Source of the DNA: Rhodospirillum rubrum ATCC 11170
GTDB taxonomy: Bacteria; Pseudomonadota; Alphaproteobacteria; Rhodospirillales; Rhodospirillaceae
Length of the DNA: 64,000 bases
Direction of reading: 5' to 3'
Assembly (NCBI RefSeq): GCF_000013085.1
Contig: NC_007643.1
Location: 815,001-879,000 of the forward strand
Of this stretch, positions 54,898 to 64,000 are shown in pieces. A program made the position numbers and the translations under genes. The notes beneath the pieces are model-generated. The model made no database searches. It was not told the DNA's origin and saw nothing but the letters and a program-made list of their open reading frames with translations. Numbering within the stretch: position 1 is the stretch's first letter; every line of letters starts with the position of its first letter.

Positions 54898-55962
54898 ATG
54901 AAGGACGCGGCGATGAACGGGTGGGCGGAAGAACGGCTGGACGAGCTTTGGGCCCGTGGCCGCGCCTTCCTGGGCTGCGATACGGCGATTCTCGGCGGCG
55001 CCATGGCCTGGGTCTCGGAACGTCATCTGGTTTCGGCGATTTCGGGGGCCGGCGGCTTCGGGGTCATCGCCTGCGGTTCGATGCCGTCCGATCTGTTGTC
55101 CAAGGAGATCGCCGCCACCCGCGCCCTTTTGGAGGGGATGGGCGGCGAGCGCCCTTTCGGCGTCAATCTGATCACCATGCATCCCGAACTCGATCGTTTG
55201 ATCGATTTGTGCGGCGAGCACCGGGTTAGCCATGTGGTTCTGGCCGGCGGCCTGCCGAGTGCCGCGTCGATCAAGCGCGTCAAGGATCTGGGGGCGCGCT
55301 GCATCTGCTTCGCCCCCGCCCTGGCCCTGGCGCGCAAGCTGGTGCGATCGGGGGCCGATGCCCTGGTGATCGAAGGGGCCGAGGCCGGGGGGCATATCGG
55401 CCCGGTTTCGACCAGCGTCCTCGCCCAGGAGATCCTGCCCGAGGTCCCCGAGATTCCGATCTTCGTCGCCGGCGGCATCGGCCGGGGCGAGGCGATCTTG
55501 TCCTATCTGGAGATGGGCGCCGCCGGGGTGCAGATCGGCACGCGCTTCGTGTGCGCCACCGAATGCATCGCCCATCCCAACTTCAAGAAGGCCTTCATCC
55601 GCGCCAGCGCCCGCGACGCGGTGCCGACCATCCAGATCGACCCCCAGTTTCCGGTGATCCCGGTGCGGGCCCTGGCCAATAAGGGAACCGCCCGCTTCAT
55701 GGAAATGCAGCGGACCGTCATCGACCGCTTTCACAACGGCGAGATCGATCAGAAGTCCGCCCAGCTTGAAATCGAGCACTTCTGGGCCGGCGCCCTGCGT
55801 CGCGCCGTGATCGAAGGCGATGTGGACTCGGGTTCGCTGATGGCCGGCCAGAGCGTGGGCATGGTCAAGCGCGAGGAGCCCGTCGCCGAAATACTGGCCG
55901 AATTGCGGGGACAGGCCGTCGCGGCCCTGACCCGCAGGGCCGCCCGGCAAGCGGGTGGTTGA
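54898..55962 (+). CDS. Nitronate monooxygenase-like protein
   Basis: A 354-residue TIM-barrel flavoprotein. The N-terminus has MAWVSERHLVSAISGAGGFG, followed by GADALVIEGAEAGGHIG and FVAGGIGRG and MGAAGVQIGTRFV, the FMN-binding pattern of nitronate monooxygenases and FabK-type enoyl-ACP reductases. No specific substrate can be given. The start at 54898 is preceded by GGAACG; ATG 54913 is the alternative. It is followed by ptsP, but the two functions are not linked. Confidence 0.85.
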   Translation: MKDAAMNGWAEERLDELWARGRAFLGCDTAILGGAMAWVSERHLVSAISGAGGFGVIACGSMPSDLLSKEIAATRALLEGMGGERPFGVNLITMHPELDRLIDLCGEHRVSHVVLAGGLPSAASIKRVKDLGARCICFAPALALARKLVRSGADALVIEGAEAGGHIGPVSTSVLAQEILPEVPEIPIFVAGGIGRGEAILSYLEMGAAGVQIGTRFVCATECIAHPNFKKAFIRASARDAVPTIQIDPQFPVIPVRALANKGTARFMEMQRTVIDRFHNGEIDQKSAQLEIEHFWAGALRRAVIEGDVDSGSLMAGQSVGMVKREEPVAEILAELRGQAVAALTRRAARQAGG

Positions 55963-55987
55963 GCGTACGAAAGGGGGGCATCGGGAG

Positions 55988-58255
55988 ATGCCTGAGCGGG
56001 AACGCGACGCACGCAGCCTGCTTGGTCGTCTGCGCGATATCATGGCCGGTGGCGGGTCGCCGCAGGTCCGCCTTGACCTTGTCACGGCCTTGATCGCGCG
56101 CGGCCTGGGGACCGATGTCTGTTCGTGCTACGTGCTGCGCGCCGGCGAGGTTCTGGAGCTTTTCGCCACCGAGGGCCTGTCGCAGGCCGCCGTTCACAAG
56201 ACGCGACTGCGGGTTGGCGAAGGGCTGATCGGCGAGGTGGCGGCCACCGGCCGCGCCCTGACCGTGGCCGACGCCTGGTCCCACCCCAATTTCGCCTATC
56301 GCCCGGAAACCGGGGAAGATCTGTTCCAGTCGCTGATGGGCGTGCCGATGATACGCGGCGGCCGGGTGATCGGCGTTCTGGCCGTGCAAAATCGCGAGTC
56401 GCGTGACTACGAGGAGTTCGAGCAGGAAATCCTCGAAACCGTCGCCATGGTTCTGGCCGAGATGCTGGCCGGGGCCGATCTGGTGGGCAAGGACGAACTG
56501 GGGCCGGTGGCGGGCAATGCCGTGCTGCCGATGCGCCTGGAGGGCGATCGCCTGAACGGCGGCATCGGCCTGGGAACCGCCGTCTATCATCGGCCCGAGG
56601 TGATGGTCCACCGGCTGGTTGGCGACGATCCCGAAACCGAAATGGAGCGCCTGCGCACGGCGCTGTCGGAAATGCGCCAGAGCATCGACAGCATGCTGGC
56701 CCTGCACCGCGACGTTCCGGGCGAATATCACGACGTTCTGGAAACCTTCCGCATGTTCGCCGAGGATGCGGGCTGGATCGGTCGTATCTCCGAGCATATC
56801 CAGACCGGGCTGTCGGCCGAGGGCGCGGTGCGCAAGGTCGATGATGACATGCGCCTGCGCATGTCCCAGGTCAGCGATCCCTATATCCGCGAACGCCTTC
56901 ACGACCTCGAGGATCTGGCCAACCGCCTGCTGCGCCATCTGACCGGCGACGGCTCGACCGCCGCGCTCAGCGACCTGCCCGAGCATGTCGTGCTGATCTG
57001 CCGCAGCCTGGGGCCGGCCGAACTCCTTGACTATGACCCCTCGCGCCTGCGCGGGGTGATCATGGAGGAGGGCAGTTCGGGCATGCATGCGGTGATCGTG
57101 GCCAAGGCGCTCGATATTCCGGTGATCGGCCGGGTACCCGATGTCTTCCAGCGCGTCGCTCCGCTTGATCAGGTGGTGGTCGATGGCGATCACGGTCATG
57201 TTTTCGTCCGCCCCGGCGAAGACGTGCGCGAAGCGTTCCTTAATGGCGTGCTGGCGCGCAAGCAGCGCCGCGCCTTCTATCAAAGCTTCCGCGACCAGCC
57301 CGCCGTCAGCCGCGACGGCTATCGCATCAAATTGATGATCAACGCCGGCCTGCTGTTCGATATGGAGGGGCTGGTCGAAAGCGGGGCCGACGGGGTGGGG
57401 CTTTATCGCACCGAGATCCCCTTCATGGCCCGGCCGTCGCTGCCCAGCGTCGAGACCCAGACCGAGCTTTACGACAAGGTTCTGGAACTGGCCGGCGACA
57501 AGCCGGTCACCTTCCGCACCCTTGATGTCGGCGGCGACAAGCTGCTGCCCTATTGGAACCGCGCGCCCGAAGACAATCCGGCGATGGGCTGGCGCTCGAT
57601 CCGCATCACCCTTGACCGGCCGGCGATCCTGCGCGAGCAGTTGCGCGCCCTGATCCGCGCCTCGGGACAGCGGGAATTGCGCGTCATGTTCCCGATGGTC
57701 GCCAACGTCGCCGAGTTCCGCGCCGCCCGCAAGGTGCTGATGGCCGAACTGGCGCGCGAGGCGGCGCGCGGCACGCCGCCGCCCCGGCGGGTGCGCGTTG
57801 GAACCATGCTCGAGGTTCCCTCGTTGATCTGGCAACTGCCGGCCCTGCTCAAGGATGGCGTCGATTTCATCTCGGTGGGCAGCAATGATCTGATGCAGTT
57901 CACCTTTGCCGCCGATCGCGCCAATTCGCGGCTGGCCGGGCGCTATGATCCGCTGTCGCCGGCCGCGCTGTCGATCCTGCATCGGGTGGTCACGCTCTGC
58001 GACGCCGCCGCCGTGCCGCTGTCGCTGTGTGGCGAGATGGCCTCGCGGCCGCTTGACGCCATGGCCCTGGTGGCCCTGGGCTTCCGCTTCCTGTCGGTGG
58101 CGGCGCCGGGGGTCGGGCCGGTCAAGCAGATGCTGCTGTCGACCAATATCGATCAGGTCCGTCCCTATGTGGAAACCCTGCTGGATTTGCCCGACGCCTC
58201 GGTCCGCGAAAACCTGCGCTCCTTCGCCCTTGACCACGGTATTTCCCTGTCGTAA
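55988..58255 (+). CDS. ptsP: PTS-Ntr enzyme I (PtsP)
   Basis: A 755-residue regulatory enzyme I. An N-terminal GAF domain (about 20-160) is followed by the EI domains: a helical HPr-binding region, the phosphohistidine in EGSSGMHAVIVAKAL, and the PEP-binding barrel with GLYRTEIPFM, GSNDLMQFT and LCGEMA. It phosphorylates NPr in the nitrogen PTS rather than carbohydrates. The start at 55988 gives no overlap with the preceding gene and follows GGGGGG. Confidence 0.93.
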   Translation: MPERERDARSLLGRLRDIMAGGGSPQVRLDLVTALIARGLGTDVCSCYVLRAGEVLELFATEGLSQAAVHKTRLRVGEGLIGEVAATGRALTVADAWSHPNFAYRPETGEDLFQSLMGVPMIRGGRVIGVLAVQNRESRDYEEFEQEILETVAMVLAEMLAGADLVGKDELGPVAGNAVLPMRLEGDRLNGGIGLGTAVYHRPEVMVHRLVGDDPETEMERLRTALSEMRQSIDSMLALHRDVPGEYHDVLETFRMFAEDAGWIGRISEHIQTGLSAEGAVRKVDDDMRLRMSQVSDPYIRERLHDLEDLANRLLRHLTGDGSTAALSDLPEHVVLICRSLGPAELLDYDPSRLRGVIMEEGSSGMHAVIVAKALDIPVIGRVPDVFQRVAPLDQVVVDGDHGHVFVRPGEDVREAFLNGVLARKQRRAFYQSFRDQPAVSRDGYRIKLMINAGLLFDMEGLVESGADGVGLYRTEIPFMARPSLPSVETQTELYDKVLELAGDKPVTFRTLDVGGDKLLPYWNRAPEDNPAMGWRSIRITLDRPAILREQLRALIRASGQRELRVMFPMVANVAEFRAARKVLMAELAREAARGTPPPRRVRVGTMLEVPSLIWQLPALLKDGVDFISVGSNDLMQFTFAADRANSRLAGRYDPLSPAALSILHRVVTLCDAAAVPLSLCGEMASRPLDAMALVALGFRFLSVAAPGVGPVKQMLLSTNIDQVRPYVETLLDLPDASVRENLRSFALDHGISLS

Positions 58256-58472
58256 GGCAGCCGGGCGCCGCGATCGTTGCGGAAACGAGCGTTGTTCCCA
58301 GAGGGGTTTTTCGCTAGGTTCGTGGCGTCCGCGCCGGATTGCCGCCGGGGGAGAAGGGGCGAAGTGCCCGATGTAGTTCGGTGGAGCCCGATGACGCGGC
58401 AAGATCGCGCCGGAAAACGGCCTACCCTATCAGTGTCTCGTGCGGCTGGATCCGCGCTGGAATGAGGACATC

Positions 58473-60005
58473 TTGAAGACATCCGTTCCCGACACCTCCC
58501 GGGCCGAGCGAGCCGGGGGCAGCGGTCAGGTCGGCGCCCTGTTGCGCGCCACCCGGTTGCGCGTGGGTGAGCCGATCGCACGGGTCGCCGAATCCCTGCG
58601 CATCCGCCAGGGTTATCTGCAGGCGATCGAAGAGGGACGCTATCAGGATCTGCCGGGCGCCGCCTATGCGGTGGGCTTCGTGCGGGCCTATGCCGATCAT
58701 CTGGGGCTTCATGCCGAAGAGGTCGTGCGCCGCTTCAAGGATGAAACCCAAAGCATGGCCCCGGCGGCCACCTTGGAATTTCCCGCCCCGGCCGGCGAGG
58801 GCGGCGTTCCCGCCGGCGCCCTGGTGGCGGTGGCGCTGATCCTGGCGGCTTGCGCCTATGGCGCCTGGTACTGGGTCTCCTCGGCCGAAAAGCCGGTGGC
58901 CGAACTGATCCCCGATATCCCCGACCGTCTGGCCGCGCTGGTCGGGCGCTCGCCCGGTCTTCCCCCCGGACCCAGCCCGGCGGGCGAACCCTTGCCCGTG
59001 GCCCCGCCCCAGGCCGGTCCGAGCGGTGAAAACGCCCCCGCCGATCCGGCGATGGCGGGATCGCCCGTCGAGACCCTGATGCCCGGCCCCGATGACGAGC
59101 CGAGAGGCGCAACCGATCCGACTTCCGGCTTGCCCCTGGTCAGCGCCTTTCCGGTGGCTCCGGTCACTCCGATCGATCAGGGCGCGACCGCCGAGGCCAA
59201 GCCCGACGCCGCCGCGCCCGAACCCCAGGCGGAGGCCTCGTCCCAGCCCGAGCCCGAGGTGCTGGTCTCGCATACGCCCGAAAGCCCGTCGGGGGCTCCC
59301 TTGCCGCCGCCGCCCCGGGGGAATGCCGTCGACGAGGAGCCGGCGCCGCCGCCCGTGGTCGCCGCACCGCCGAAAACGCCGGCCGAGCCCGCCGTGACCG
59401 TCGTTCAGCGCCCCGAGCCGGCGCGGCCGGCTCAGCCCACCCCCGAGCCGGCGAAGCCGGCGCAGCCGACCCCCGAGCCGGCGAAGCCGGCGCAGCCGAC
59501 CCCCGAGCCGGCGCGGCCGGCGCCGTCGACCCCCCCATCGCCGCCCGCCGCTCCGGCGCCGAGCGCCGCGCCTTCGCCCCAACCGGCGCCGCCGCCCGCC
59601 GCTGGTCCGGCGGTGTCGCCCCCCGCCCCCATCGCCGAAGCGGTCGCTCCGCCGCCGCCACCGCCGGCCGAGGAGGCCACGCAGGCGCCCCGTCAAGAGT
59701 CCGTCGTGGGTCAGCCGGCGTCGGGTGAGGTGGCCCGTCAGGCCCAGACCTCGCGCATCGTCCTCAAGGCGGCGAGCGACAGTTGGATCCAGTTGCGCCG
59801 CGATGGTGCCCTGGTGGTGCGCCGCCTGTTGCGTCAGGGCGAGGTCTATGCGGTGAGCCAGCCCGAGGGGCTAACGTTGAATGTGCTCAACGCCGGGGCC
59901 CTTGAGGTTTATGTCGATGGCGTGCGCGCGCCGTCGCTCGGACCGGTGGGTGGGGTCAGAAACGATATCCGCCTGGATGCGAACAGGTTGAAATCCGGGC
60001 GCTGA
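58473..60005 (+). CDS. RodZ-like membrane protein with long Pro/Ala linker
   Basis: A 510-residue protein. An HTH domain (about 19-85, LRIRQGYLQAIEEGRYQ) is followed by one membrane helix (about 113-133) and a very long Pro/Ala/Glu-rich periplasmic linker (about 135-415), then a conserved C-terminal DUF4115-like domain (SRIVLKAASDSWIQLRRD). This layout fits RodZ, which links MreB with the cell wall. The linker is far longer than in E. coli RodZ. TTG 58473 is chosen because GAGG lies five bases upstream; a GTG at 58440 has no site. Confidence 0.8.
   Translation: MKTSVPDTSRAERAGGSGQVGALLRATRLRVGEPIARVAESLRIRQGYLQAIEEGRYQDLPGAAYAVGFVRAYADHLGLHAEEVVRRFKDETQSMAPAATLEFPAPAGEGGVPAGALVAVALILAACAYGAWYWVSSAEKPVAELIPDIPDRLAALVGRSPGLPPGPSPAGEPLPVAPPQAGPSGENAPADPAMAGSPVETLMPGPDDEPRGATDPTSGLPLVSAFPVAPVTPIDQGATAEAKPDAAAPEPQAEASSQPEPEVLVSHTPESPSGAPLPPPPRGNAVDEEPAPPPVVAAPPKTPAEPAVTVVQRPEPARPAQPTPEPAKPAQPTPEPAKPAQPTPEPARPAPSTPPSPPAAPAPSAAPSPQPAPPPAAGPAVSPPAPIAEAVAPPPPPPAEEATQAPRQESVVGQPASGEVARQAQTSRIVLKAASDSWIQLRRDGALVVRRLLRQGEVYAVSQPEGLTLNVLNAGALEVYVDGVRAPSLGPVGGVRNDIRLDANRLKSGR
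59411..59530 (+). repeat. Four tandem 30-base units in the RodZ linker
   Basis: Units of 30 bases (59411-59440, 59441-59470, 59471-59500 and 59501-59530) encode PEPARPAQPT, PEPAKPAQPT, PEPAKPAQPT and PEPARPAPST. The middle two are identical. Such repeats usually change copy number easily. Confidence 0.9.
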
Positions 60006-60139
60006 AAGCGTTATCTACGGGGTGCGAACGCGCCGCCGAAAGGGCGGTGCGGCGACCGTCCAAGGACGGATCGCCCGGGGCGGGTGCCTGACGGCCGCCG
60101 CCGCCCCCCAACCGTGAGCCGGTCACCGAAGGGATTTCC

Positions 60140-61294
60140 ATGTCCGTCCGTACCTATCGCGACATCAGCCGCCGCGTTTCCCGCAAGATCCGTGTCGGAT
60201 CGGTCTTTGTTGGCGGCGATGCGCCGGTCAGCGTGCAGACCATGACCAACACGCTGACCACCGATGTGGCGGCGACGGTCGCCCAGATCCGCCGGGCTCA
60301 GGAGGCGGGGGCCGATATCGTGCGCGTTTCGTGCCCCGACGAGGAAAGCACGGCGGCGCTGAAGGCGATCATCTCGCAGGTCGAGGTGCCGATCGTCGCC
60401 GACATCCATTTCCACTATAAGCGCGCCATCGAGGCCGCCGAGGCCGGCGCCGCCTGCCTGCGCATCAATCCGGGCAATATCGGCAGCGCCGAGCGGGTGC
60501 GCGAAGTGGTGCGCGCCGCCAAGGACCACGGCTGTTCCATGCGCATCGGCGTCAATGCCGGATCGCTGGAAAAGGAGCTTCTGGAGAAATACGGCGAGCC
60601 TTGCCCCGAGGCGATGGTCGAAAGCGCGCTGAGCCACGCCCGGATCCTGGAAGACAACGACTTCACCGAGTTCAAGATCAGCGTCAAGGCCAGCGACGCC
60701 TTCCTGGCGGTCGCCGCCTATAAGGCGCTGGCCGAGGCCTGCGACTATCCGTTGCACCTGGGGATCACCGAGGCCGGCGGTCTGCGCGGCGGCACGGTGA
60801 AATCGGCGATCGGCATCGGCAGCATGCTGTGGGCGGGGATCGGCGATACCATCCGCGTCTCGCTTTCGGCCCAGCCCGAGGAAGAGGTCAAGGTCGGCTT
60901 CGAGATCCTGAAGTCGCTCAATCTGCGCCATCGCGGCGTGCGCGTCGTGTCGTGCCCGTCCTGCGCCCGCCAGGGCTTCGACGTGATCAAGACGGTCGAG
61001 GTTCTGGAAAGCCGCCTGTCGCACATCCAGACGCCGATAACCCTGTCGATCATCGGCTGCGTGGTCAATGGCCCGGGCGAGGCGCGGGAAACCGACATCG
61101 GCCTGACCGGCGGCGGCAATCTGGCCAAGGAGGGCGCCCTCAACAAGGTCTATGTGTCGGGCATCCCCGATCACACCATCAACAACGAGGCGATGGTCGA
61201 TCATCTGGTCGCCCTGGTCGAGAAAAAGGCCGCCGAGATCGAAGCCCTCGAGGCCGCCCGCAAGGCCAAGGAACCGGCGACCGCCGCCGAATAG
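60140..61294 (+). CDS. ispG: 4-hydroxy-3-methylbut-2-enyl diphosphate synthase
   Basis: A 384-residue iron-sulfur enzyme of the MEP pathway that makes HMBPP from MEcPP. It begins [20 protein letters not shown] and has [14 protein letters not shown]; the cluster cysteines are in [10 protein letters not shown] and [10 protein letters not shown]. The start at 60140 follows a GGG-rich site. A stem follows the stop. It is transcribed in the same direction as hisS. Confidence 0.97.
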   Translation: MSVRTYRDISRRVSRKIRVGSVFVGGDAPVSVQTMTNTLTTDVAATVAQIRRAQEAGADIVRVSCPDEESTAALKAIISQVEVPIVADIHFHYKRAIEAAEAGAACLRINPGNIGSAERVREVVRAAKDHGCSMRIGVNAGSLEKELLEKYGEPCPEAMVESALSHARILEDNDFTEFKISVKASDAFLAVAAYKALAEACDYPLHLGITEAGGLRGGTVKSAIGIGSMLWAGIGDTIRVSLSAQPEEEVKVGFEILKSLNLRHRGVRVVSCPSCARQGFDVIKTVEVLESRLSHIQTPITLSIIGCVVNGPGEARETDIGLTGGGNLAKEGALNKVYVSGIPDHTINNEAMVDHLVALVEKKAAEIEALEAARKAKEPATAAE

Positions 61295-61301
61295 GACCGG
61301 A

Positions 61302-61333
61302 CCCCGGCCGCTCATCCGGCCGGGGCCGCCTTT
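61302..61333 (+). terminator. Stem after ispG
   Basis: CCCCGGCC (61302-61309) pairs with GGCCGGGG (61318-61325) around eight bases, followed by CCGCCTTT. The T-run is short, so the termination is uncertain. Confidence 0.5.
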
Positions 61334-61420
61334 GCGTTCCTAGACAGCGGCCCCTTGGGGATGGTATCGCAGAGCGGCCAACCGGGCCTTCCTGGGCCCC
61401 GTGATATGAGGACGTTGACC

Positions 61421-62668
61421 GTGGCCGCCTTGCAGCCTGTTCGAGGGACGCACGACTACCTTCCCGATGAAGCCCGTTCGCACCGCCATGTGGAGGAAAC
61501 CGCCCGCACGGTGGCCGAGCGTTTCGGCTTCGGCGAGATCATCACCCCGATCTTCGAGTTCACCGATGTCTTCGCCCGCACCCTGGGCGATACCTCCGAT
61601 GTCGTGACCAAGGAGATGTACACCTTCACCGATCGCTCGGGCGACAGCCTGACCCTGCGGCCGGAAAACACCGCCGGGGTGGCTCGCGCCTTCATTTCGG
61701 GCGGTCTGGCGCAAAATGTGCCGGTGAAGCTGTTCTATCGCGGGCCGATGTTCCGCCACGAGCGCCCGCAGAAGGGCCGCCTGCGCCAGTTCCACCAGGT
61801 CGGCGTCGAGTTGATCGGCGCCGAGAACCCCTTGGCCGATGTCGAGGTCATCGCCCTGGGCAGCCAGTTGCTGGGCGCCCTGGGCGTTGGCGGGCGCACC
61901 ATCTTGCATCTCAACAGCCTGGGCGATCCCGAAAGCCGCGAGGCCTATCGGGCGGCGCTGGTGTCTTATCTGTCGGGGCACCGCGACAGCCTGTCGCGCG
62001 ACAGCCTGGAGCGCCTGGAGCGCAACCCGCTGCGCGTGCTTGATTCCAAGGACGAGGGCGACCGCGCCGTGGTCGCCGGGGCGCCGCGCCTGATCGACCA
62101 CCTGAACGAGGCCAGCCGGGCTTTCTTCGCCGGGGTGACCGGCGGCTTGGAAGCCCTGGGGATCCCCTTCGAGATCGATCCCTTGCTGGTGCGCGGTCTG
62201 GACTATTACGGCCATACCGCCTTTGAATTCGTCACCACCGATCTGGGGGCCCAGGGCACGGTGATGGCCGGCGGGCGCTATGACGGTCTGATCCGCCAGA
62301 TGGGCGGATCGCAGACGCCGGGCGTGGGCTGGGCGGCGGGCGTCGAGCGGCTGTCCATGCTGATGGCCGCCGATCGGGTGGGCGCGCCGCGACCGCTGGC
62401 GATGATCCCCGCCGGTCCCGATGACGAGGTCGAGGCGCTGAAGCTGGCCCATGCCCTGCGTCAGGGCGGGCTGTTCGTCGATTTCGGCTATTCGGGCAAT
62501 CTCGGCAAGCGCATGAAGCGGGCCAACCGCATCAACGCCCGGGCCGCCATCATCCTTGGCGGCGAGGAGCGCGCCAATGGAACGGTCGTCGTGCGCGATC
62601 TTGACAGCGGCGAGCAGGAAACCATCGGCCTTGCTGTGCTGGAGGAGTTCCTGGCCCGGTTCCTCTAG
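61421..62668 (+). CDS. hisS: Histidyl-tRNA synthetase
   Basis: A 415-residue class II synthetase. It opens with LQPVRGTHDYLPDE, then TLRPENTAGVARAF, the motif 2 segment FRHERPQKGRLRQFHQVGVE, and GLDYYGHTAFEF. The GTG at 61421 is chosen because GAGG lies nine bases upstream and the family starts a few residues before LQPVRGTHD. An ATG at 61406 is possible. hemA starts 20 bases after its stop. Confidence 0.95.
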   Translation: MAALQPVRGTHDYLPDEARSHRHVEETARTVAERFGFGEIITPIFEFTDVFARTLGDTSDVVTKEMYTFTDRSGDSLTLRPENTAGVARAFISGGLAQNVPVKLFYRGPMFRHERPQKGRLRQFHQVGVELIGAENPLADVEVIALGSQLLGALGVGGRTILHLNSLGDPESREAYRAALVSYLSGHRDSLSRDSLERLERNPLRVLDSKDEGDRAVVAGAPRLIDHLNEASRAFFAGVTGGLEALGIPFEIDPLLVRGLDYYGHTAFEFVTTDLGAQGTVMAGGRYDGLIRQMGGSQTPGVGWAAGVERLSMLMAADRVGAPRPLAMIPAGPDDEVEALKLAHALRQGGLFVDFGYSGNLGKRMKRANRINARAAIILGGEERANGTVVVRDLDSGEQETIGLAVLEEFLARFL

Positions 62669-62688
62669 CTTATCGGAGGGGAGAGCGG

Positions 62689-64000
62689 GTGGCGCAGGAG
62701 CGGACGGCGGGATGCGGGGTGGACGGCTACGTGATGGTGGGGGTGAACCACCAGACCACGCCGATGGCCCTGCGCGACCGCCTTGTTCTTGACGACCCCG
62801 CCCTGGCCGCCCTTCTGGTGCGGCTGCGCGCCCGCGGCGTGACCGAGGCTTTGGCGCTATCGACCTGTGATCGCGTGGAGATCTTTGGTCATGGCGGCGA
62901 TCCCCGCGCCTTGCGCGCCCTGCTGCTGGCCGAGCTTTGCGCGGTTGGTCCTATCGAACCGGCGGCCCTGGCCGGTCAGATGGTCGATCTGCGCGGCTTG
63001 GCGGTTGTCGCGCATATGTTTCGCATCACCTCGGCCCTGGAGAGCCAGGTTCTGGGCGAGCCCCATATTTTGGGGCAGGTCAAGGCCGCCCACCGCATCG
63101 CCCGCGACGCCGGCACCGTTGGATCGGCGACCGAGGCCCTGATGCAGGCGGCCTATGCCATCGCCAAACGCGTGCGCAGCGAGACGCGCATTTCCGAAGG
63201 GCCGGTCAGTCTGGCCGCCGTCGCCGCCCAGATCGCCCGCGATCTTCACGGCGATCTTGGCGAAACCTGCCTGCTGCTGCTGGGCACCCAGGAGATGGGC
63301 GAGTTGATCGCCGAACAGCTTCAGATGGCCGGTGTCGGCCGGCTGGTGGTCTGCGCCCCCCGGCGGCCGCGCGCCGAGGCGGTGGCGGCGCGGCTGGGGG
63401 CGAGTGTCGGCGATCACGGGGCCTTGCTTGATCTGCTGCCCAATGCCGATATCGTCGTCGTCGGCGTTGGCGGCGGGCTGCTGGCCCTGGGCGAGGAGGC
63501 CATGCGCCGCACCTTGAAGCGCCGCCGCAACCGGCCTGTCTTCATCGTCGACGCCGGGGTGCCGGGCAATGTCGAGCCGTCGGTCCAGCGGCTGGAGGCG
63601 GCCTTTCTCTACGATCTGGCCGATCTGGAGGCGGTGGCCGAGGAAGGGCGGGCGGCCCGCGATCAGGCGTCGCGCGAGGCCCACGCCCTGGTGGCCGATG
63701 CGGTCGCCGCCTTTGAGCGCCACCGGGCCGAACGGGCCGCCGTGCCGGCGATCGCCGCCCTGCGCGCCCATTTCGAGGGCGAGCGTCTGCGCGCCCTGGC
63801 CGAGGCCCCCGACGATGCGGAAAAGGCCACCCGGCTGCTGGTCGGACGCCTGCTGCATGGGCCGAGCGAGGCCTTGCGCGATCTGGCGGCGGGATCGGCC
63901 GACAAGGAATTCATGACGGTGCGGGCGGAGATGCTGCTGCGGCGGCTGTTTGACCTGCCCACGAGCATCGCCGAAACGGGCGCAACCGACCGGGAGGATG
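62689..64000 (+). CDS. hemA: Glutamyl-tRNA reductase, C-terminus cut by window
   Basis: This is the enzyme that commits glutamate to tetrapyrrole synthesis via glutamate-1-semialdehyde. The GTG start at 62689 follows GGAGGGGAGA; the frame is open to the right edge (437 residues so far). The N-terminus reads GYVMVGVNHQTTPMALRDR and the catalytic Cys is in LSTCDRVEIF (Cys60), where most homologues have Asn after Cys. The NADPH domain includes GVGGGLLALGEE and FIVDAGVPGNVEPS. It follows hisS and probably shares its transcript. Confidence 0.94.
   Translation, partial: MAQERTAGCGVDGYVMVGVNHQTTPMALRDRLVLDDPALAALLVRLRARGVTEALALSTCDRVEIFGHGGDPRALRALLLAELCAVGPIEPAALAGQMVDLRGLAVVAHMFRITSALESQVLGEPHILGQVKAAHRIARDAGTVGSATEALMQAAYAIAKRVRSETRISEGPVSLAAVAAQIARDLHGDLGETCLLLLGTQEMGELIAEQLQMAGVGRLVVCAPRRPRAEAVAARLGASVGDHGALLDLLPNADIVVVGVGGGLLALGEEAMRRTLKRRRNRPVFIVDAGVPGNVEPSVQRLEAAFLYDLADLEAVAEEGRAARDQASREAHALVADAVAAFERHRAERAAVPAIAALRAHFEGERLRALAEAPDDAEKATRLLVGRLLHGPSEALRDLAAGSADKEFMTVRAEMLLRRLFDLPTSIAETGATDRED

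Noticed and set aside
55865-58402. 845-codon minus-strand frame opposite ptsP
   Set aside because: No recognisable motifs; ptsP on the plus strand has all EI motifs.

Overview
High-GC window with dense, mostly non-overlapping gene blocks and many four-base ATGA/GTGA stop-start overlaps. The gene content is alphaproteobacterial: purC-purS-purQ-purL-bolA next to a CGFS glutaredoxin, an F1-ATPase inhibitor zeta protein, a RpoE/ChrR pair, a DUF1178 protein and HWE-type kinases. It fits Rhodospirillum rubrum or a close relative. That assignment is recollection of gene content, not a database match.

Layout. 1-8374: end of cysS, then a signalling cluster (FIST-PAS histidine kinase, REC-HDOD, REC with a decayed HD-GYP domain, and a response regulator/GAF kinase pair on the other strand). 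8375-13802: citramalate synthase, TrmJ methyltransferase, MATE exporter, then a convergent HSL-type esterase. 13803-15724: ParDE toxin-antitoxin and rpsD with a clear promoter and terminator. 15881-18538: molybdate transporter modABC. 18730-29156: purine genes (purC, purS, purQ, purL, and purB further on) with bolA, grxD, rarD, an HTH protein, an NRDE protein, the ATPase inhibitor and a ZntB-type channel. 29364-33746: S24-type repressor, a 760-base gene-free stretch, a chemoreceptor and a periplasmic binding protein. 33841-43434: MarR regulator, chrR-rpoE, and two convergent lipid-type operons (FAD protein, DUF1365, CFA-like methyltransferase, GPH transporter, lipoprotein; and DUF3108, SDR, NTF2-like). 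43601-50794: hypothetical anchored protein, radC, map, FlK-like thioesterase, sfsA, a methyltransferase, comF, grxC, a Nit-type amidase, DUF1178. 50815-54883: a kinase with an ethylene-receptor-like membrane domain, ubiG, lysC. 54898-64000: nitronate monooxygenase-like protein, ptsP, a RodZ-like protein, ispG, hisS and the start of hemA.

Most notable. (1) The kinase at 50815-52311 has an N-terminal three-helix domain with all the residues known to matter for copper/ethylene binding in plant ETR1. (2) The RpoE/ChrR pair sits beside an operon with a plausible sigma-E promoter; its cyclopropane-synthase-like enzyme lacks two bicarbonate-site residues, which suggests a different lipid modification such as the furan fatty acid route. 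(3) Two copies of a 72-base element lie between convergent genes and show compensatory base changes in their stems, so the structure is probably selected. (4) A FIST kinase is paired with two HDOD/HD-type response regulators, one of which has lost its metal ligands.
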